Positions 48,395-60,316 of a stretch of DNA of 64,000 bases are shown in pieces. The translations under genes and the position numbers were made by a program. The stretch comes from an uncultured Alphaproteobacteria bacterium (lineage in GTDB: Bacteria; Pseudomonadota; Alphaproteobacteria; HIMB59; GCA-002718135): assembly GCA_902620425.1 (NCBI GenBank), contig CACNHX010000002.1:1-64000 (forward strand). Direction: 5' to 3'. The notes under the pieces are model-generated. The model had not been told where the DNA came from. It ran no database searches and saw nothing but the letters and a program-made list of their open reading frames with translations. The stretch's first letter is position 1. Each line of letters starts with the position of its first letter.

Positions 48395-49480
48395 GTGGTA
48401 AAAAAAATAGCAATTTTAACAAGCGGTGGAGATTGTGCAGGTTTAAATGCAGTAATTAGAGCTGTTACCTTGAGAGCACATAATAAGTACAATTGGGAAG
48501 TTTATGGAATTAAAGATGGAACATTAGGCCTGTTGAAAGAACCACTAGACGTTATCAAATTAAATCCCCAAAATTTTGAGGGTAGCTTAATGAGAATGGG
48601 TGGAACTTTTTTGGGATCAAATAACAAAGGCAACCCTTTTAAAAAAATTATTAGGAATGGAAAAAAAATAGACTCATCTGATTTAGTTATAGAAGGTTTT
48701 AAAAAATTAGGAATAGATGCGCTAATAGGTATTGGTGGAGATGGAAGTTTAAAAATCCTACAAAGTATTACAAAAAAAGGAAATATAAATTTTGTGGGTA
48801 TTCCAAAGACTATAGACAATGATGTAAAGCATAACGAGCTATCTATAGGATATGATACTGCAGTTGACGTAGCAACAAATGCATTAGATATGCTTCAACC
48901 AACAGCAGCTAGCCACAGAAGAGTAATGATTTTAGAAGTAATGGGTAGAGATGCAGGCCACATTGCTTTGAATGCAGGAATAGCTGGAGGAGCAGATGTT
49001 ATTTTGATCCCCGAGATTCAATATTCTATAAAATCAATTGCTGATCATATCGAGAAACTTAGGTCTAAAGGAAGAAATCATGCATTAATAGTTGTTGCAG
49101 AAGCTGTAAAAAAAGAAAACGGTAAAAAAGCTACAGTGAAATATGTTGATGGAGAGGTGCGTCTTGGAGGGATTGGAAATTATCTTGGTGATGAAATCTA
49201 TAAAATAACAGACTCTGAAACAAGAGTTACAGTTCTAGGACATGTTCAAAGAGGTGCTCAACCAACTCATAGAGATCGTTTAATTGCAAGTGCCTTTGGG
49301 GTTTACGCTGTTGATTTAATTGCAAAGAAAAAATTTAACAGAGTTGTTGTATGGAAAGACAGAGGAGTACAAGATTTGATGCTTAGTCAAGTTGCTGGAT
49401 ATTCAAAAACTGTTCAAAAAAATGATCCTTTGATTAAAGTAGCTGAAGGTCTTGGAATTTATATTGGTGAAACAAACTAA
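48395..49480 (+). CDS. pfkA: ATP- or PPi-dependent 6-phosphofructokinase, GTG start
   Basis: AILTSGGDCAGLNAVIRAV, LIGIGGDGSL, GIPKTIDND, EVMGRDAGHIAL, LGHVQRGAQPTHRDR. Confidence 0.95.
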   Translation: MVKKIAILTSGGDCAGLNAVIRAVTLRAHNKYNWEVYGIKDGTLGLLKEPLDVIKLNPQNFEGSLMRMGGTFLGSNNKGNPFKKIIRNGKKIDSSDLVIEGFKKLGIDALIGIGGDGSLKILQSITKKGNINFVGIPKTIDNDVKHNELSIGYDTAVDVATNALDMLQPTAASHRRVMILEVMGRDAGHIALNAGIAGGADVILIPEIQYSIKSIADHIEKLRSKGRNHALIVVAEAVKKENGKKATVKYVDGEVRLGGIGNYLGDEIYKITDSETRVTVLGHVQRGAQPTHRDRLIASAFGVYAVDLIAKKKFNRVVVWKDRGVQDLMLSQVAGYSKTVQKNDPLIKVAEGLGIYIGETN

Positions 49481-50235
49481 AAATTTCCTAATTTTCTCCA
49501 AATAAAAGAATAAATTTTTAAAGGTAAAAATCTCATAATTTTTACTGCAAAAACAACGACAAAAGGGAAATAGATTTCAAATTTATATTTCCCAGTTAAT
49601 CCCTTAAATATTTTATTAGCAGCATAACTTGGAGGCTTTAAAAGAGGCATTTTAAATGAATTTAGTTTTGTTGATTCAGTATCTATAAATCCAGGATTGA
49701 TAACTGAAATATTAATTTTTAACTTTTTGAAATCAAAATACAAACTTTCAACTAAGTTTAATTGTGCTGCTTTTGTCATCCCATAAGCACCTGCAGTTGG
49801 CATTCCCCTGAAACCTACAGGAGATGAAACTACTGAAATTAAATTATTTCTATCTTTCATATAATTTTTTAAAACATCTATACAGTTTATTGTGCCATTA
49901 AGATTAACTTCTATAAGTAAATTATAATTTTCTATATCGAATTCTTGAGTTCTATTAGGTGAGTAAGCAGCAGCATTTAGTAAAGCAATATCAATTTTTG
50001 ATATATCTGTTTCAATATATGCTACAGTATCTTTGACATCATTATATTTACTAACATCGCAAGCTTTATAGAAAATTTCTTTTTTGCTTGTTTTATTTTT
50101 TAATTTTTCAACAGCTTTTTTTAATTTGTCTTCATTTCTAGAAGAAATTATTACTCTCCAATTTTCTTCCAAAAATTTTTGTGCTACTGCAAATCCAATT
50201 CCAGAAGATCCACCTGTAATCCAAATTGTTTGCAA
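49477..50235 (-). CDS. SDR family oxidoreductase
   Basis: IWITGGSSGIGFAVAQKF; LNAA; SSPVGFRGMPTAGAYGMTKAA. Confidence 0.93.
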   Translation of the reverse strand: MQTIWITGGSSGIGFAVAQKFLEENWRVIISSRNEDKLKKAVEKLKNKTSKKEIFYKACDVSKYNDVKDTVAYIETDISKIDIALLNAAAYSPNRTQEFDIENYNLLIEVNLNGTINCIDVLKNYMKDRNNLISVVSSPVGFRGMPTAGAYGMTKAAQLNLVESLYFDFKKLKINISVINPGFIDTESTKLNSFKMPLLKPPSYAANKIFKGLTGKYKFEIYFPFVVVFAVKIMRFLPLKIYSFIWRKLGNF

Positions 50236-50919
50236 TTATTGACCCCAATCATTACGAATTATTGTTATAATATTTTTTTTATCATTAGGGTTTTTGAATT
50301 CCATTTTCATGAGCTCTTTTTCAAAATACCAAAGTGTATACTCTGGAAATGGCCCTTTATCTTTTGGATTTTTTGATGCATTGAAAAGATACTTACTAGT
50401 TAAAATTTCAATGTCATTGATTTTAATTTTTTCATCTTCAAGTTGCTTTACTTCTATAGTTCTTACAATACCCTTTTGAGTATCAAACACTTCTTTTTCA
50501 TTTAACATTTCGAGATTCCAATAATTTAATGGTACTATATTTTTATCTAATTTTAATTGTCCATCCATACCACTAGCAATAAAAAAATTGTCTTCATCAT
50601 TTCCAATTATTTTATACTCTCGATCATCTTCAAAATCTGTAAATCCATCTATTGATACAAATTCACCATTTGTCCAAGTTTCTTTTGTTTCTTGGAAAAA
50701 TTTGTATGCTGGAATAAATAAAACCTTCACATTTATCTTTAAGACTGAATGTACAACAATACTATCATCATTTTCTATAAATTTCGAAATTAAGCTACCA
50801 ATATTTTTCTTTTTTCTAATAACATCATAACTTACCTCATTATCTTCTGGTATTGGAAATGGCTGACAAAAAACACTAAAAGAAAAAAGAGATAAACAAA
50901 TTATAAAGATATATTTCAC
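50236..50919 (-). CDS. DUF6134/DUF3108-like exported protein
   Basis: Signal peptide; VSYDVIRKKKNIGSLISKF...WTNGEFVSIDGFTDFEDDREYKI...NYWNLEMLNEKEVFDTQKG. Confidence 0.65.
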   Translation of the reverse strand: MKYIFIICLSLFSFSVFCQPFPIPEDNEVSYDVIRKKKNIGSLISKFIENDDSIVVHSVLKINVKVLFIPAYKFFQETKETWTNGEFVSIDGFTDFEDDREYKIIGNDEDNFFIASGMDGQLKLDKNIVPLNYWNLEMLNEKEVFDTQKGIVRTIEVKQLEDEKIKINDIEILTSKYLFNASKNPKDKGPFPEYTLWYFEKELMKMEFKNPNDKKNIITIIRNDWGQ

Positions 50920-51633
50920 GATTTAATTCTTAATGTTGATCTTCCTCCATCTATATGAAATATTTGTCCAGTAATCCAACTATTTTTATCACTTAATAGA
51001 AAACTTCCTATGTCAGAGAAATCATCACCAGATCCTATTTTAGGCAGAGGATGCATATTTTCAATTGCTTTCTTAATAGTTTCATTATTAAGTAACTTTT
51101 GTGTCATTTTTGCGTCAGTTAAACTAGGCGCTATACAATTTACTTTAATTTTTGGAGCAAATTCTGCAGCTAAGCTCAAAGTAAGACCTTCAATGGCACC
51201 TTTTGCGGTCGAGACTACTGTGTGATTAGTAAAACCTTGTTTTACGGCAATAGTTGAATAAAGTAGAATACTACCATTATTTTTAGCTAGAGTTTCTTGA
51301 TTAAACTTAATTGCATTTATGGCACTAAGTGTATTTATTTTAAAAGAATCAATAAAATCTTCATCTTTAGTCATTTTGAGAGGCTTTAAATTTATAGAAC
51401 CAACACAAAAAGCAATACCACATAATCGATCTTTGTATTCTTCCGAAATACTTTTAACTTTATCAAAATCTAAAACATCACAAACTTTATATTCGCAACC
51501 AATTTCCTCAGATAAGTGTTTTAATTCTTTCTCATTTCTAGAAATAATTATTGGATCATAGTTATTGCTCTTTAGTTTTTTTGACAAAGATTTTCCAATA
51601 GAACCCGTTCCCCCAAAGATAAATATATTTTTA

Positions 51634-51641
<8 letters not shown>
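50916..51641 (-). CDS. SDR family oxidoreductase
   Basis: FIFGGTGSIGKSLSKKL; GSILLYSTIA; AAEFAPKIKVNCIAPSLTDAKMT; GQIFHIDGGRSTL. Confidence 0.93.
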
Positions 51642-53752
<2,111 letters not shown>

Positions 53753-53753
<1 letters not shown>

Positions 53754-54064
53754 TGCCGAAGTTAATAATCACAGATAGATCAGGTAAAAAGTCTGAAATT
53801 GAATATGATAGTAATTTTACATTAATGGAAACCCTTAGAGACAATGGCTACGATATTGAAGCTTCCTGCGGAGGATGTTGTGCTTGTGCTACCTGTCATG
53901 TTTATATTGATGAAAAATGGACAAACAAGCTCAAAAATATGGAAGATGATGAAGAATCTATGCTAGATCAAGCTTTTGATGTTAAAAATAATTCTAGATT
54001 ATCTTGTCAAATTGATCTTTCTGAAGAGCTTGATGGCCTAGAGATAGAAATTGCGCCAGAGTAG
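53753..54064 (+). CDS. 2Fe-2S ferredoxin, adrenodoxin type
   Basis: EASCGGCCACATCHVYID...RLSCQI cluster-binding cysteines. Confidence 0.95.
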
Positions 54065-54087
54065 TATTGACATAAATTATTAATTTG

Positions 54088-54106
54088 TATACAAACAGTT
54101 TGTATA
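54088..54106. promoter_or_regulatory. 19-bp perfect palindrome, candidate MarR operator
   Basis: TATACAAACAGTTTGTATA; ends 6 bp before the marR ATG (54113); TTGACA at 54067-54072 upstream. Confidence 0.75.
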
Positions 54107-54112
54107 AAAACT

Positions 54113-54574
54113 ATGGCAGACACTTCTCTTAATGAGAATAGATTAGCATTATTAATTTGGCAAACATCAAACTTATGGCAATCTAAAGTAAGACATAAAT
54201 TAAAAGAGAGTCAAATAACATTAAATGAATATCTTATTCTTGAGACAATTTATTTATTACAGAAAGAAAACATCAATATTACACAACAGGATATATGTAA
54301 AAATGCTTCCATCGATAGATCAGTTGTTAGTTTACGTGTTTCTAAACTAGAAGAAAAGAATTTAATATCAAAACAACAACCGCGAGATAAAAGATCTGAT
54401 AGTTTAATTCTAACTGCAACAGGGAATGACTTAATTAATAATATTATTGATAATATTGTAGATTTAGAAAATGAATTATTTAATAAATTAGGAACTGAAA
54501 TTTTTAATTTCACAAATTCATTAAAGTTGTTATTGGGTAAAAAAATTAGAATTAGAGCAAAATTAAATGATTGA
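54113..54574 (+). CDS. MarR family transcriptional regulator
   Basis: Winged-helix pattern ITQQDICKNASIDRSVVSLRVSKLEEKNLISKQQPRDKRSDSLILTATG. Confidence 0.93.
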   Translation: MADTSLNENRLALLIWQTSNLWQSKVRHKLKESQITLNEYLILETIYLLQKENINITQQDICKNASIDRSVVSLRVSKLEEKNLISKQQPRDKRSDSLILTATGNDLINNIIDNIVDLENELFNKLGTEIFNFTNSLKLLLGKKIRIRAKLND

Positions 54575-56150
54575 TCAAAAATTATTACAATCCTTAAAAG
54601 CTTGGCCTTTTAAAGAAGCATTACAAATCATTAAGAAAAATGGTGGTTTACAAAATTTTAAAATTCCATCTAAAGGATATGTATTACTAGAAACTGGTTA
54701 TGGCCCCTCAGGCTTACCTCATATTGGAACTTTTGGTGAAGTTGTAAGAACATCAATGGTAAAAAATGCATTTAGCTCTATAATTGATTGTCCAACAAAA
54801 CTAATCACCTTTTCTGATGATATGGATGGATTAAGAAAAGTTCCTGAAAACGTTCCAAATAAAGAAATGTTAGAAAAATTTATAGGTAAGCCACTTACTT
54901 CCATACCAGATCCATTTGGTAAATTTGAAAGTTTTGGACATCATAATAATGCAAAACTTAGAAGTTTTTTAGATGAGTTTAATTTCGATTATGAATTTGT
55001 TAGCTCAACAGAGAAATATCAAAGTGGAGATTTTAATGAAACAATATTAAGCATATTTGAAAACTATCTAAAAATATTAGATATTATTTTGCCTACTTTA
55101 AGGGCAGAAAGAAAAGAAACTTATAGTCCATTTCTCCCAATAAGTGAAAATTCAGGTGAGGTACTTCAGGTAAAAATTGAAGAATATAAAATGGATTCAA
55201 AAACAATTATTTACAAGGATCCATCTTTAGATAAGTTAGTTGAAACAGAAGTAATTAATGGAAAATGTAAGTTACAATGGAAAGTTGATTGGGCAATGAG
55301 ATGGATGTCCTTTGATGTTGATTATGAAATGTGTGGTAAAGATCTTACAGAAAGTGTTGATTTAGGATCCAAGATTTGTAAAGCGCTAAATAAAAAACCA
55401 CCTACTAATCTAATTTATGAAATGTTTTTAGATGAAAAGGGTGAAAAAATTTCTAAGTCAGTTGGAAATGGTATTAGCGTTGATGAGTGGCTGCGTTATG
55501 CTTCTCCTGAGAGTCTTGCACTCTATATGTTTCAAAAACCAAAATCAGCAAAGAAACTTCACTTTGATGTCATTCCTAAAACCGTAGATGATTATCTTTC
55601 TCATTATAATTCATATTCAAAATTAGATAAAAATAAACAGTATGATAATCCAATTTGGCATATTCATTCAGGAAGACCAAAAGAATTCAAATCAGAAATA
55701 AATTTCAATACTCTAACCAACCTTGTAAATGTCTCTAATTCTAAAGATAAAAAAGTAATATGGTCTTTTATTAATAAATATGATGAAAATATTAATGCTG
55801 ATAACAATCCTGAATTTGACCGTCTTATAGACTTTGCACTTAATTACTATGAAGATTTTATTTTGCCTAAAAAGAAATTTTTAGAGATTGATAGTAGTAA
55901 TAAAGAAGTATTTATTGATATTATTAATGTTTTAGAAAATGAGGTTAATGAAAATAGTTCATCTGAAGATATTCAAACATTATTATATGAAGTAGGAAAA
56001 AAGCACGAATTTGAAAACTTAAAAGATTTTTTTAAACTAGTATATCAAGTTATGCTTGGTCAGGATCAAGGCCCGAGACTAGGATCATTTTTTAAATTAT
56101 TCGGTTTAAGAGAAACTATTGATTATCTAAAAAAATTAATAGATAATTAA
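54567..56150 (+). CDS. lysK: Class I lysyl-tRNA synthetase
   Basis: LETGYGPSGLPHIGTFGEVVRTSMV; FSDDMDGLRKVPEN; KISKSVGNGIS. Confidence 0.96.
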   Translation: MIDQKLLQSLKAWPFKEALQIIKKNGGLQNFKIPSKGYVLLETGYGPSGLPHIGTFGEVVRTSMVKNAFSSIIDCPTKLITFSDDMDGLRKVPENVPNKEMLEKFIGKPLTSIPDPFGKFESFGHHNNAKLRSFLDEFNFDYEFVSSTEKYQSGDFNETILSIFENYLKILDIILPTLRAERKETYSPFLPISENSGEVLQVKIEEYKMDSKTIIYKDPSLDKLVETEVINGKCKLQWKVDWAMRWMSFDVDYEMCGKDLTESVDLGSKICKALNKKPPTNLIYEMFLDEKGEKISKSVGNGISVDEWLRYASPESLALYMFQKPKSAKKLHFDVIPKTVDDYLSHYNSYSKLDKNKQYDNPIWHIHSGRPKEFKSEINFNTLTNLVNVSNSKDKKVIWSFINKYDENINADNNPEFDRLIDFALNYYEDFILPKKKFLEIDSSNKEVFIDIINVLENEVNENSSSEDIQTLLYEVGKKHEFENLKDFFKLVYQVMLGQDQGPRLGSFFKLFGLRETIDYLKKLIDN

Positions 56151-56154
56151 TTTA

Positions 56155-57210
56155 TTGTACAATAGTTCGTTAAAAATATTAAGATTATTACCTCCCGAGT
56201 TATCTCATACTGTTACAATTAATTTTTTAAAATATTTTAAAGTAAGACATAAAAATATTGAGGATCCTATTCTTGCACAACATCTAATGGGTTTAGATTT
56301 TACAAATCCTATAGGCCTCGCTGCCGGTTTTGATAAAAATGCTGAAGTAATGCATTCCATGTTTTCATTTGGGTTTGGATTTCTTGAAGTTGGTACAATT
56401 ACACCACAACCTCAAAGTGGCAATTCTAAACCTAGAGTATTTAGATTAAGTGAAGATAAAGCTATCATTAATAGTTTAGGTTTTAATAATAAGGGTATTA
56501 AAAAAGTAAAAAAAAATTTAATGAAATACCAAACATCATACTTAAATAATAAAATTGTAGGAGTTAATATTGGAAAAAATAAAAATTCAAGTGAAGCTAT
56601 TGATGATTATCTAATTGGTTTAGAAGAATTAGGCGATTTAGCAAGCTATATAACTATAAACATATCATCACCAAATACCGAAGGGTTGAGAGATCTACAA
56701 TTGAGAGGAAAGATAGAAAAATTAATCAAAAAAATTATAAACAAAAGAGATGAAATAAAAAATATTAATACCAAGCCAATATTAATTAAAATTTCACCTG
56801 ATTTAAATGAAGATCAACTTAGAGATATAGCATTAATTTCTTTGGCTAATAACATTGATGGTTTAATACTTACAAATAGTACTATCAAAAGAGAGAGCAA
56901 TCTAATTTCTATAAATAAAGGAAAAAAAGGCGGTTTAAGTGGTAAACCTCTATATGATAATTCAAATATAATTTTAAAAAAAATGTATGATTTAACAAAT
57001 GGTCAAATACCATTAATAGGAGTAGGGGGTATTTCAAGTGGAAAGGACTGCTATGAAAAAATTAAATCCGGTGCTTCTTTAGTTCAGTTATATACAGCTT
57101 TAATTTATTCTGGCCCAAATTTAATCAATAGAATGAAAAGTGACTTGATTGATCTTATTAAAACTGATGGATATAAAAATCTAACTCAAGTTATTGGAAA
57201 ATCAGTATAG
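56155..57210 (+). CDS. pyrD: Dihydroorotate dehydrogenase (quinone), TTG start
   Basis: NPIGLAAGFDKNAEV; VEVGTITPQPQSGNSKPR-type segment; ITINISSPNTEGLRDLQ; LIGVGGISSGKD. Confidence 0.97.
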   Translation: MYNSSLKILRLLPPELSHTVTINFLKYFKVRHKNIEDPILAQHLMGLDFTNPIGLAAGFDKNAEVMHSMFSFGFGFLEVGTITPQPQSGNSKPRVFRLSEDKAIINSLGFNNKGIKKVKKNLMKYQTSYLNNKIVGVNIGKNKNSSEAIDDYLIGLEELGDLASYITINISSPNTEGLRDLQLRGKIEKLIKKIINKRDEIKNINTKPILIKISPDLNEDQLRDIALISLANNIDGLILTNSTIKRESNLISINKGKKGGLSGKPLYDNSNIILKKMYDLTNGQIPLIGVGGISSGKDCYEKIKSGASLVQLYTALIYSGPNLINRMKSDLIDLIKTDGYKNLTQVIGKSV

Positions 57211-57212
57211 TA

Positions 57213-58049
57213 ATGAAAGAAATCAAATCCATTGAAGAAATTATTTATGATTATGACAACTTTATAATTGATCAATGGGGAGTAATACATGATGGAGCAT
57301 TTGGATATGATCATGCTTTTAATACTATAAATATTCTTAATAATAATAATAAAAATTTGTTTATAATTTCAAATTCATCAAAAAGATCAAAATCATCTAT
57401 AAATAGATTACCAAAACTTGGTTTTAAAATAAATTCTTTTATACATACAATGACAAGTGGAGAAATGATTTGGCAATTACTAAAAAATAATTTTTTAGAT
57501 GATAAAAATAGAAAAAATTGTTTTCATATTTATGATGAAGATAAAGAGGATGGTCTAGATTTTAGAGATGGTTTAAACTTTAATTTTGTAGAAAAAATAG
57601 AAGAAGCAGATTTAATTTTAGCTTGTACTCCTTTTATAAATTTACAGCCAATAGACTACATTCCATTACTAGAAGTAGCTTATAAAAATGAAGTAACAAT
57701 GTATTGTGCAAACCCTGACTTTGAAACTGTTGAAAATAATAGTAACAATAATGTCTTTTGTATGGGTGCTATTGGTGAAATATACAAAAAAATGGGTGGA
57801 AATGTTATTATAAAAGGCAAGCCTGATGTAAGCATATACGCTGAAACTACTAATAAAATTAATTTAGAAAAAAAAAGAACATTAGCTATTGGAGATTCAT
57901 TATTTCATGATATTCAAGGAGCCAATAATTTTGAAATAGATAGTGTTTTAGTAAAATCTGGTATCCATAAAGATTTAAATAAAATAAATAATTTAATTAA
58001 AAACCATCAAATAATCCCAACTTATATAATAGATAAATTTAGTATTTAG
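57213..58049 (+). CDS. TIGR01459-type HAD superfamily hydrolase
   Basis: IIDQWGVIHDG; FIISNSSKRSKSSINRLPKLGF; TLAIGDSLFHDIQGANNF. Confidence 0.9.
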   Translation: MKEIKSIEEIIYDYDNFIIDQWGVIHDGAFGYDHAFNTINILNNNNKNLFIISNSSKRSKSSINRLPKLGFKINSFIHTMTSGEMIWQLLKNNFLDDKNRKNCFHIYDEDKEDGLDFRDGLNFNFVEKIEEADLILACTPFINLQPIDYIPLLEVAYKNEVTMYCANPDFETVENNSNNNVFCMGAIGEIYKKMGGNVIIKGKPDVSIYAETTNKINLEKKRTLAIGDSLFHDIQGANNFEIDSVLVKSGIHKDLNKINNLIKNHQIIPTYIIDKFSI

Positions 58050-58092
58050 AATACTTGACAAAGTAATATTTATATTTACATGCAACATCATT

Positions 58093-58374
58093 ATGTCAAT
58101 GCGATGTGAATTAACTGGAAAATCGTTTCAAACTGGTAATAACGTTAGTCATGCTAAAAATAGAACAAAAAGACGTTTTAAACCAAATCTTCAGAATATA
58201 ACTTTTGTTAGTGAAGTTTTAGGTCAAAAATTCCAATTGAAAGTTGCTGTCAGTACAATTCGAACAGTTGAAAAAAAGGGTGGTTTAGATGAATTTCTAG
58301 TTAATACACCTAATTCTAAATTACCGTTAAAAGCTAAAAAATTAAAAAAAACTATTCTATCAAAATCTAATTAA
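58093..58374 (+). CDS. rpmB: 50S ribosomal protein L28
   Basis: RCELTGKSFQTGNNVSHAKNRTKRRFKPNLQ. Confidence 0.98.
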   Translation: MSMRCELTGKSFQTGNNVSHAKNRTKRRFKPNLQNITFVSEVLGQKFQLKVAVSTIRTVEKKGGLDEFLVNTPNSKLPLKAKKLKKTILSKSN

Positions 58375-58383
58375 ATTTTTGTA

Positions 58384-59124
58384 ATGGGATTTTTCTTTGA
58401 ATTAACAACAATACTTAATTCCCTCAGCACTGAACTAATGTGGTTCATAATGCTACTTTTTTGTTTTTTTTCTATTCTTATTTTTTTAAGGGTATTTGGA
58501 TATATAGGAATTTTTATCTATTCCGCACTAGCTGTAATTGCAGGAAATATTCAAGTTTTAAAAACAGTAGACTTTTTTTATTCACCCGAACCGGTAGCAT
58601 TAGGAACTATTCTTTTTGCATCAACATTTTTATGTACTGATATTTTATCTGAATATTATGGCAAGGAAAAAGCTAGAATGAATATTTTAATAGGTTTCAG
58701 CGCATTCTTATTTATGACTTTGTTAATGGTAATTACTATTGGTTTTCAACCTTCAGATGCAGATTGGGTACAAGAGAGTTTATCAAATGTATTTACTCCC
58801 ATGACAAGATTTTTCATAGCTAGTATGATAGCATATTTAATTAGCCAATATTTTGATGTTTGGTTCTTTAACTATTTGAAACAAGCTTTATCAGGCAAGT
58901 CTCTCTGGTTAAGAAACAATTTATCTACAATTACCTCCTCTTTGGTTGACAACACTGTCTTTAGTATATTTGCTTGGATCTTATTAAATCCTGAACCAGT
59001 AAGTGTGTATAATGTCATAATGATTTATATTTTAGGCACTTATCTTCTTAGAATATTTATAGCTCTACTTGACACTCCTTTTATTTATATAGCTAAGTTT
59101 TTTATCCCAAAAACTAATGACTAA
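58384..59124 (+). CDS. Queuosine precursor transporter (YhhQ/QPTR family)
   Basis: LGTILFASTFLCTDILSEYYGKEKAR; QYFDVWFFNYLK; WLRNNLSTITSSLVDNTVFSIFAW. Confidence 0.93.
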   Translation: MGFFFELTTILNSLSTELMWFIMLLFCFFSILIFLRVFGYIGIFIYSALAVIAGNIQVLKTVDFFYSPEPVALGTILFASTFLCTDILSEYYGKEKARMNILIGFSAFLFMTLLMVITIGFQPSDADWVQESLSNVFTPMTRFFIASMIAYLISQYFDVWFFNYLKQALSGKSLWLRNNLSTITSSLVDNTVFSIFAWILLNPEPVSVYNVIMIYILGTYLLRIFIALLDTPFIYIAKFFIPKTND

Positions 59125-60316
59125 CTTTTCTTGGAAAGTTAAAAAAACAAATATAAATAATAAAGCAAGAACAGGAAAAATTTCTACACCACACGGTGAT
59201 ATTGAAACTCCAGCATTTATTTTTTGTGCAACAAAAGCTGCACTAAAATCCTTTACTACCCATGAAGCAAAAAAAAATAATACACAAATTATACTATCCA
59301 ATACATACCATTTAATGCTTCAACCAGGTAGTGAACTAATAGCTCAACATGGAGGTCTTCATAAATTTACTGGTTGGAATGGACCTATGTTAACAGATAG
59401 TGGTGGATTTCAAATTTTTTCTCTTGGACATGGTTCAGTTGCTGATGAAATAAAAGGGCGAAAAACAAATTCAAAAAATAAAAAAACTCTAATAAATCTA
59501 AATGAGGAGGGTGCATTATTTAAATCTTATATAGATGGTTCTACTCATATGTTGTCTCCTGAGAAATCAATAGAGGTTCAAAGAAATCTTGGCGCAGACT
59601 TCATCTTAGTTTTTGATGAATGCACTCCTTATAATGTAGATAAAACATATACATCTGATTCTATGAAAAGAAGTCATAGATGGTCTTTAAGATCAATCAA
59701 TGCGTTTAACTCTAAACTTAATTATAATCCTAAATATGGTTCAGCTGGTAGACAAGAAATATATGGGATTATTCAAGGAGGGATCTACAGAGATCTAAGA
59801 GAAGAAAGCATTGAATTTAATACAAAAAAAATCAACACTTTTGGGATTGCTATTGGTGGAAGTTTAGGATCAAATAAAAATGAAATGAAAGATATTGTTC
59901 ATTATACTTCTTCTAAATTAGATAATACTCGTCCAGTACATTTACTAGGTATTGGTGATCCAAGGGATATATGGGATTTTGTTGCAGATGGAATCGATAC
60001 ATTTGATTGTGTAAGCCCAACAAGAATTGCTAGACATGGATCAGCTTTAATAAAAGGTAAACAGGGAAAAATAAACTTAAAAAATGTTAAATATAAAAAC
60101 AATTTAAACCCGATAGATAATGAATGTAATTGTTATACTTGTAAGAACTTTACACTAGCATATTTATATCACCTTTTTTCTGCACAAGAATTACTAGGAT
60201 TGCATTTGCTTACTAATCATAATATTTATTTTATGAATAATCTTATGAAAGAAGTTAGGAGTTCAATTGATAACAATGATTTTGATAATGCAAAAAAGAA
60301 ATGGTTAAATTCTTAA
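59117..60316 (+). CDS. tgt: tRNA-guanine transglycosylase, divergent substrate loop
   Basis: [41 protein letters not shown]; Zn site CNCYTC; loop [13 protein letters not shown] instead of typical GGLAVGE. Confidence 0.93.
   Translation: MTNFSWKVKKTNINNKARTGKISTPHGDIETPAFIFCATKAALKSFTTHEAKKNNTQIILSNTYHLMLQPGSELIAQHGGLHKFTGWNGPMLTDSGGFQIFSLGHGSVADEIKGRKTNSKNKKTLINLNEEGALFKSYIDGSTHMLSPEKSIEVQRNLGADFILVFDECTPYNVDKTYTSDSMKRSHRWSLRSINAFNSKLNYNPKYGSAGRQEIYGIIQGGIYRDLREESIEFNTKKINTFGIAIGGSLGSNKNEMKDIVHYTSSKLDNTRPVHLLGIGDPRDIWDFVADGIDTFDCVSPTRIARHGSALIKGKQGKINLKNVKYKNNLNPIDNECNCYTCKNFTLAYLYHLFSAQELLGLHLLTNHNIYFMNNLMKEVRSSIDNNDFDNAKKKWLNS

Noticed and set aside
48351-48422. N-terminal extension of the DUF465 ORF to 48422
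   Set aside because: The extension (MLKLLFFLPQGVYILLLYFYLFIF) overlaps the pfkA start and is not part of the family; the internal ATG at 48350 fits.
58055-58083. Promoter for rpmB (TTGACA at 58055)
   Set aside because: The -35 is perfect, but no convincing -10 at 16-18 bp spacing (TACATG/ACATGC), so not listed as a feature.
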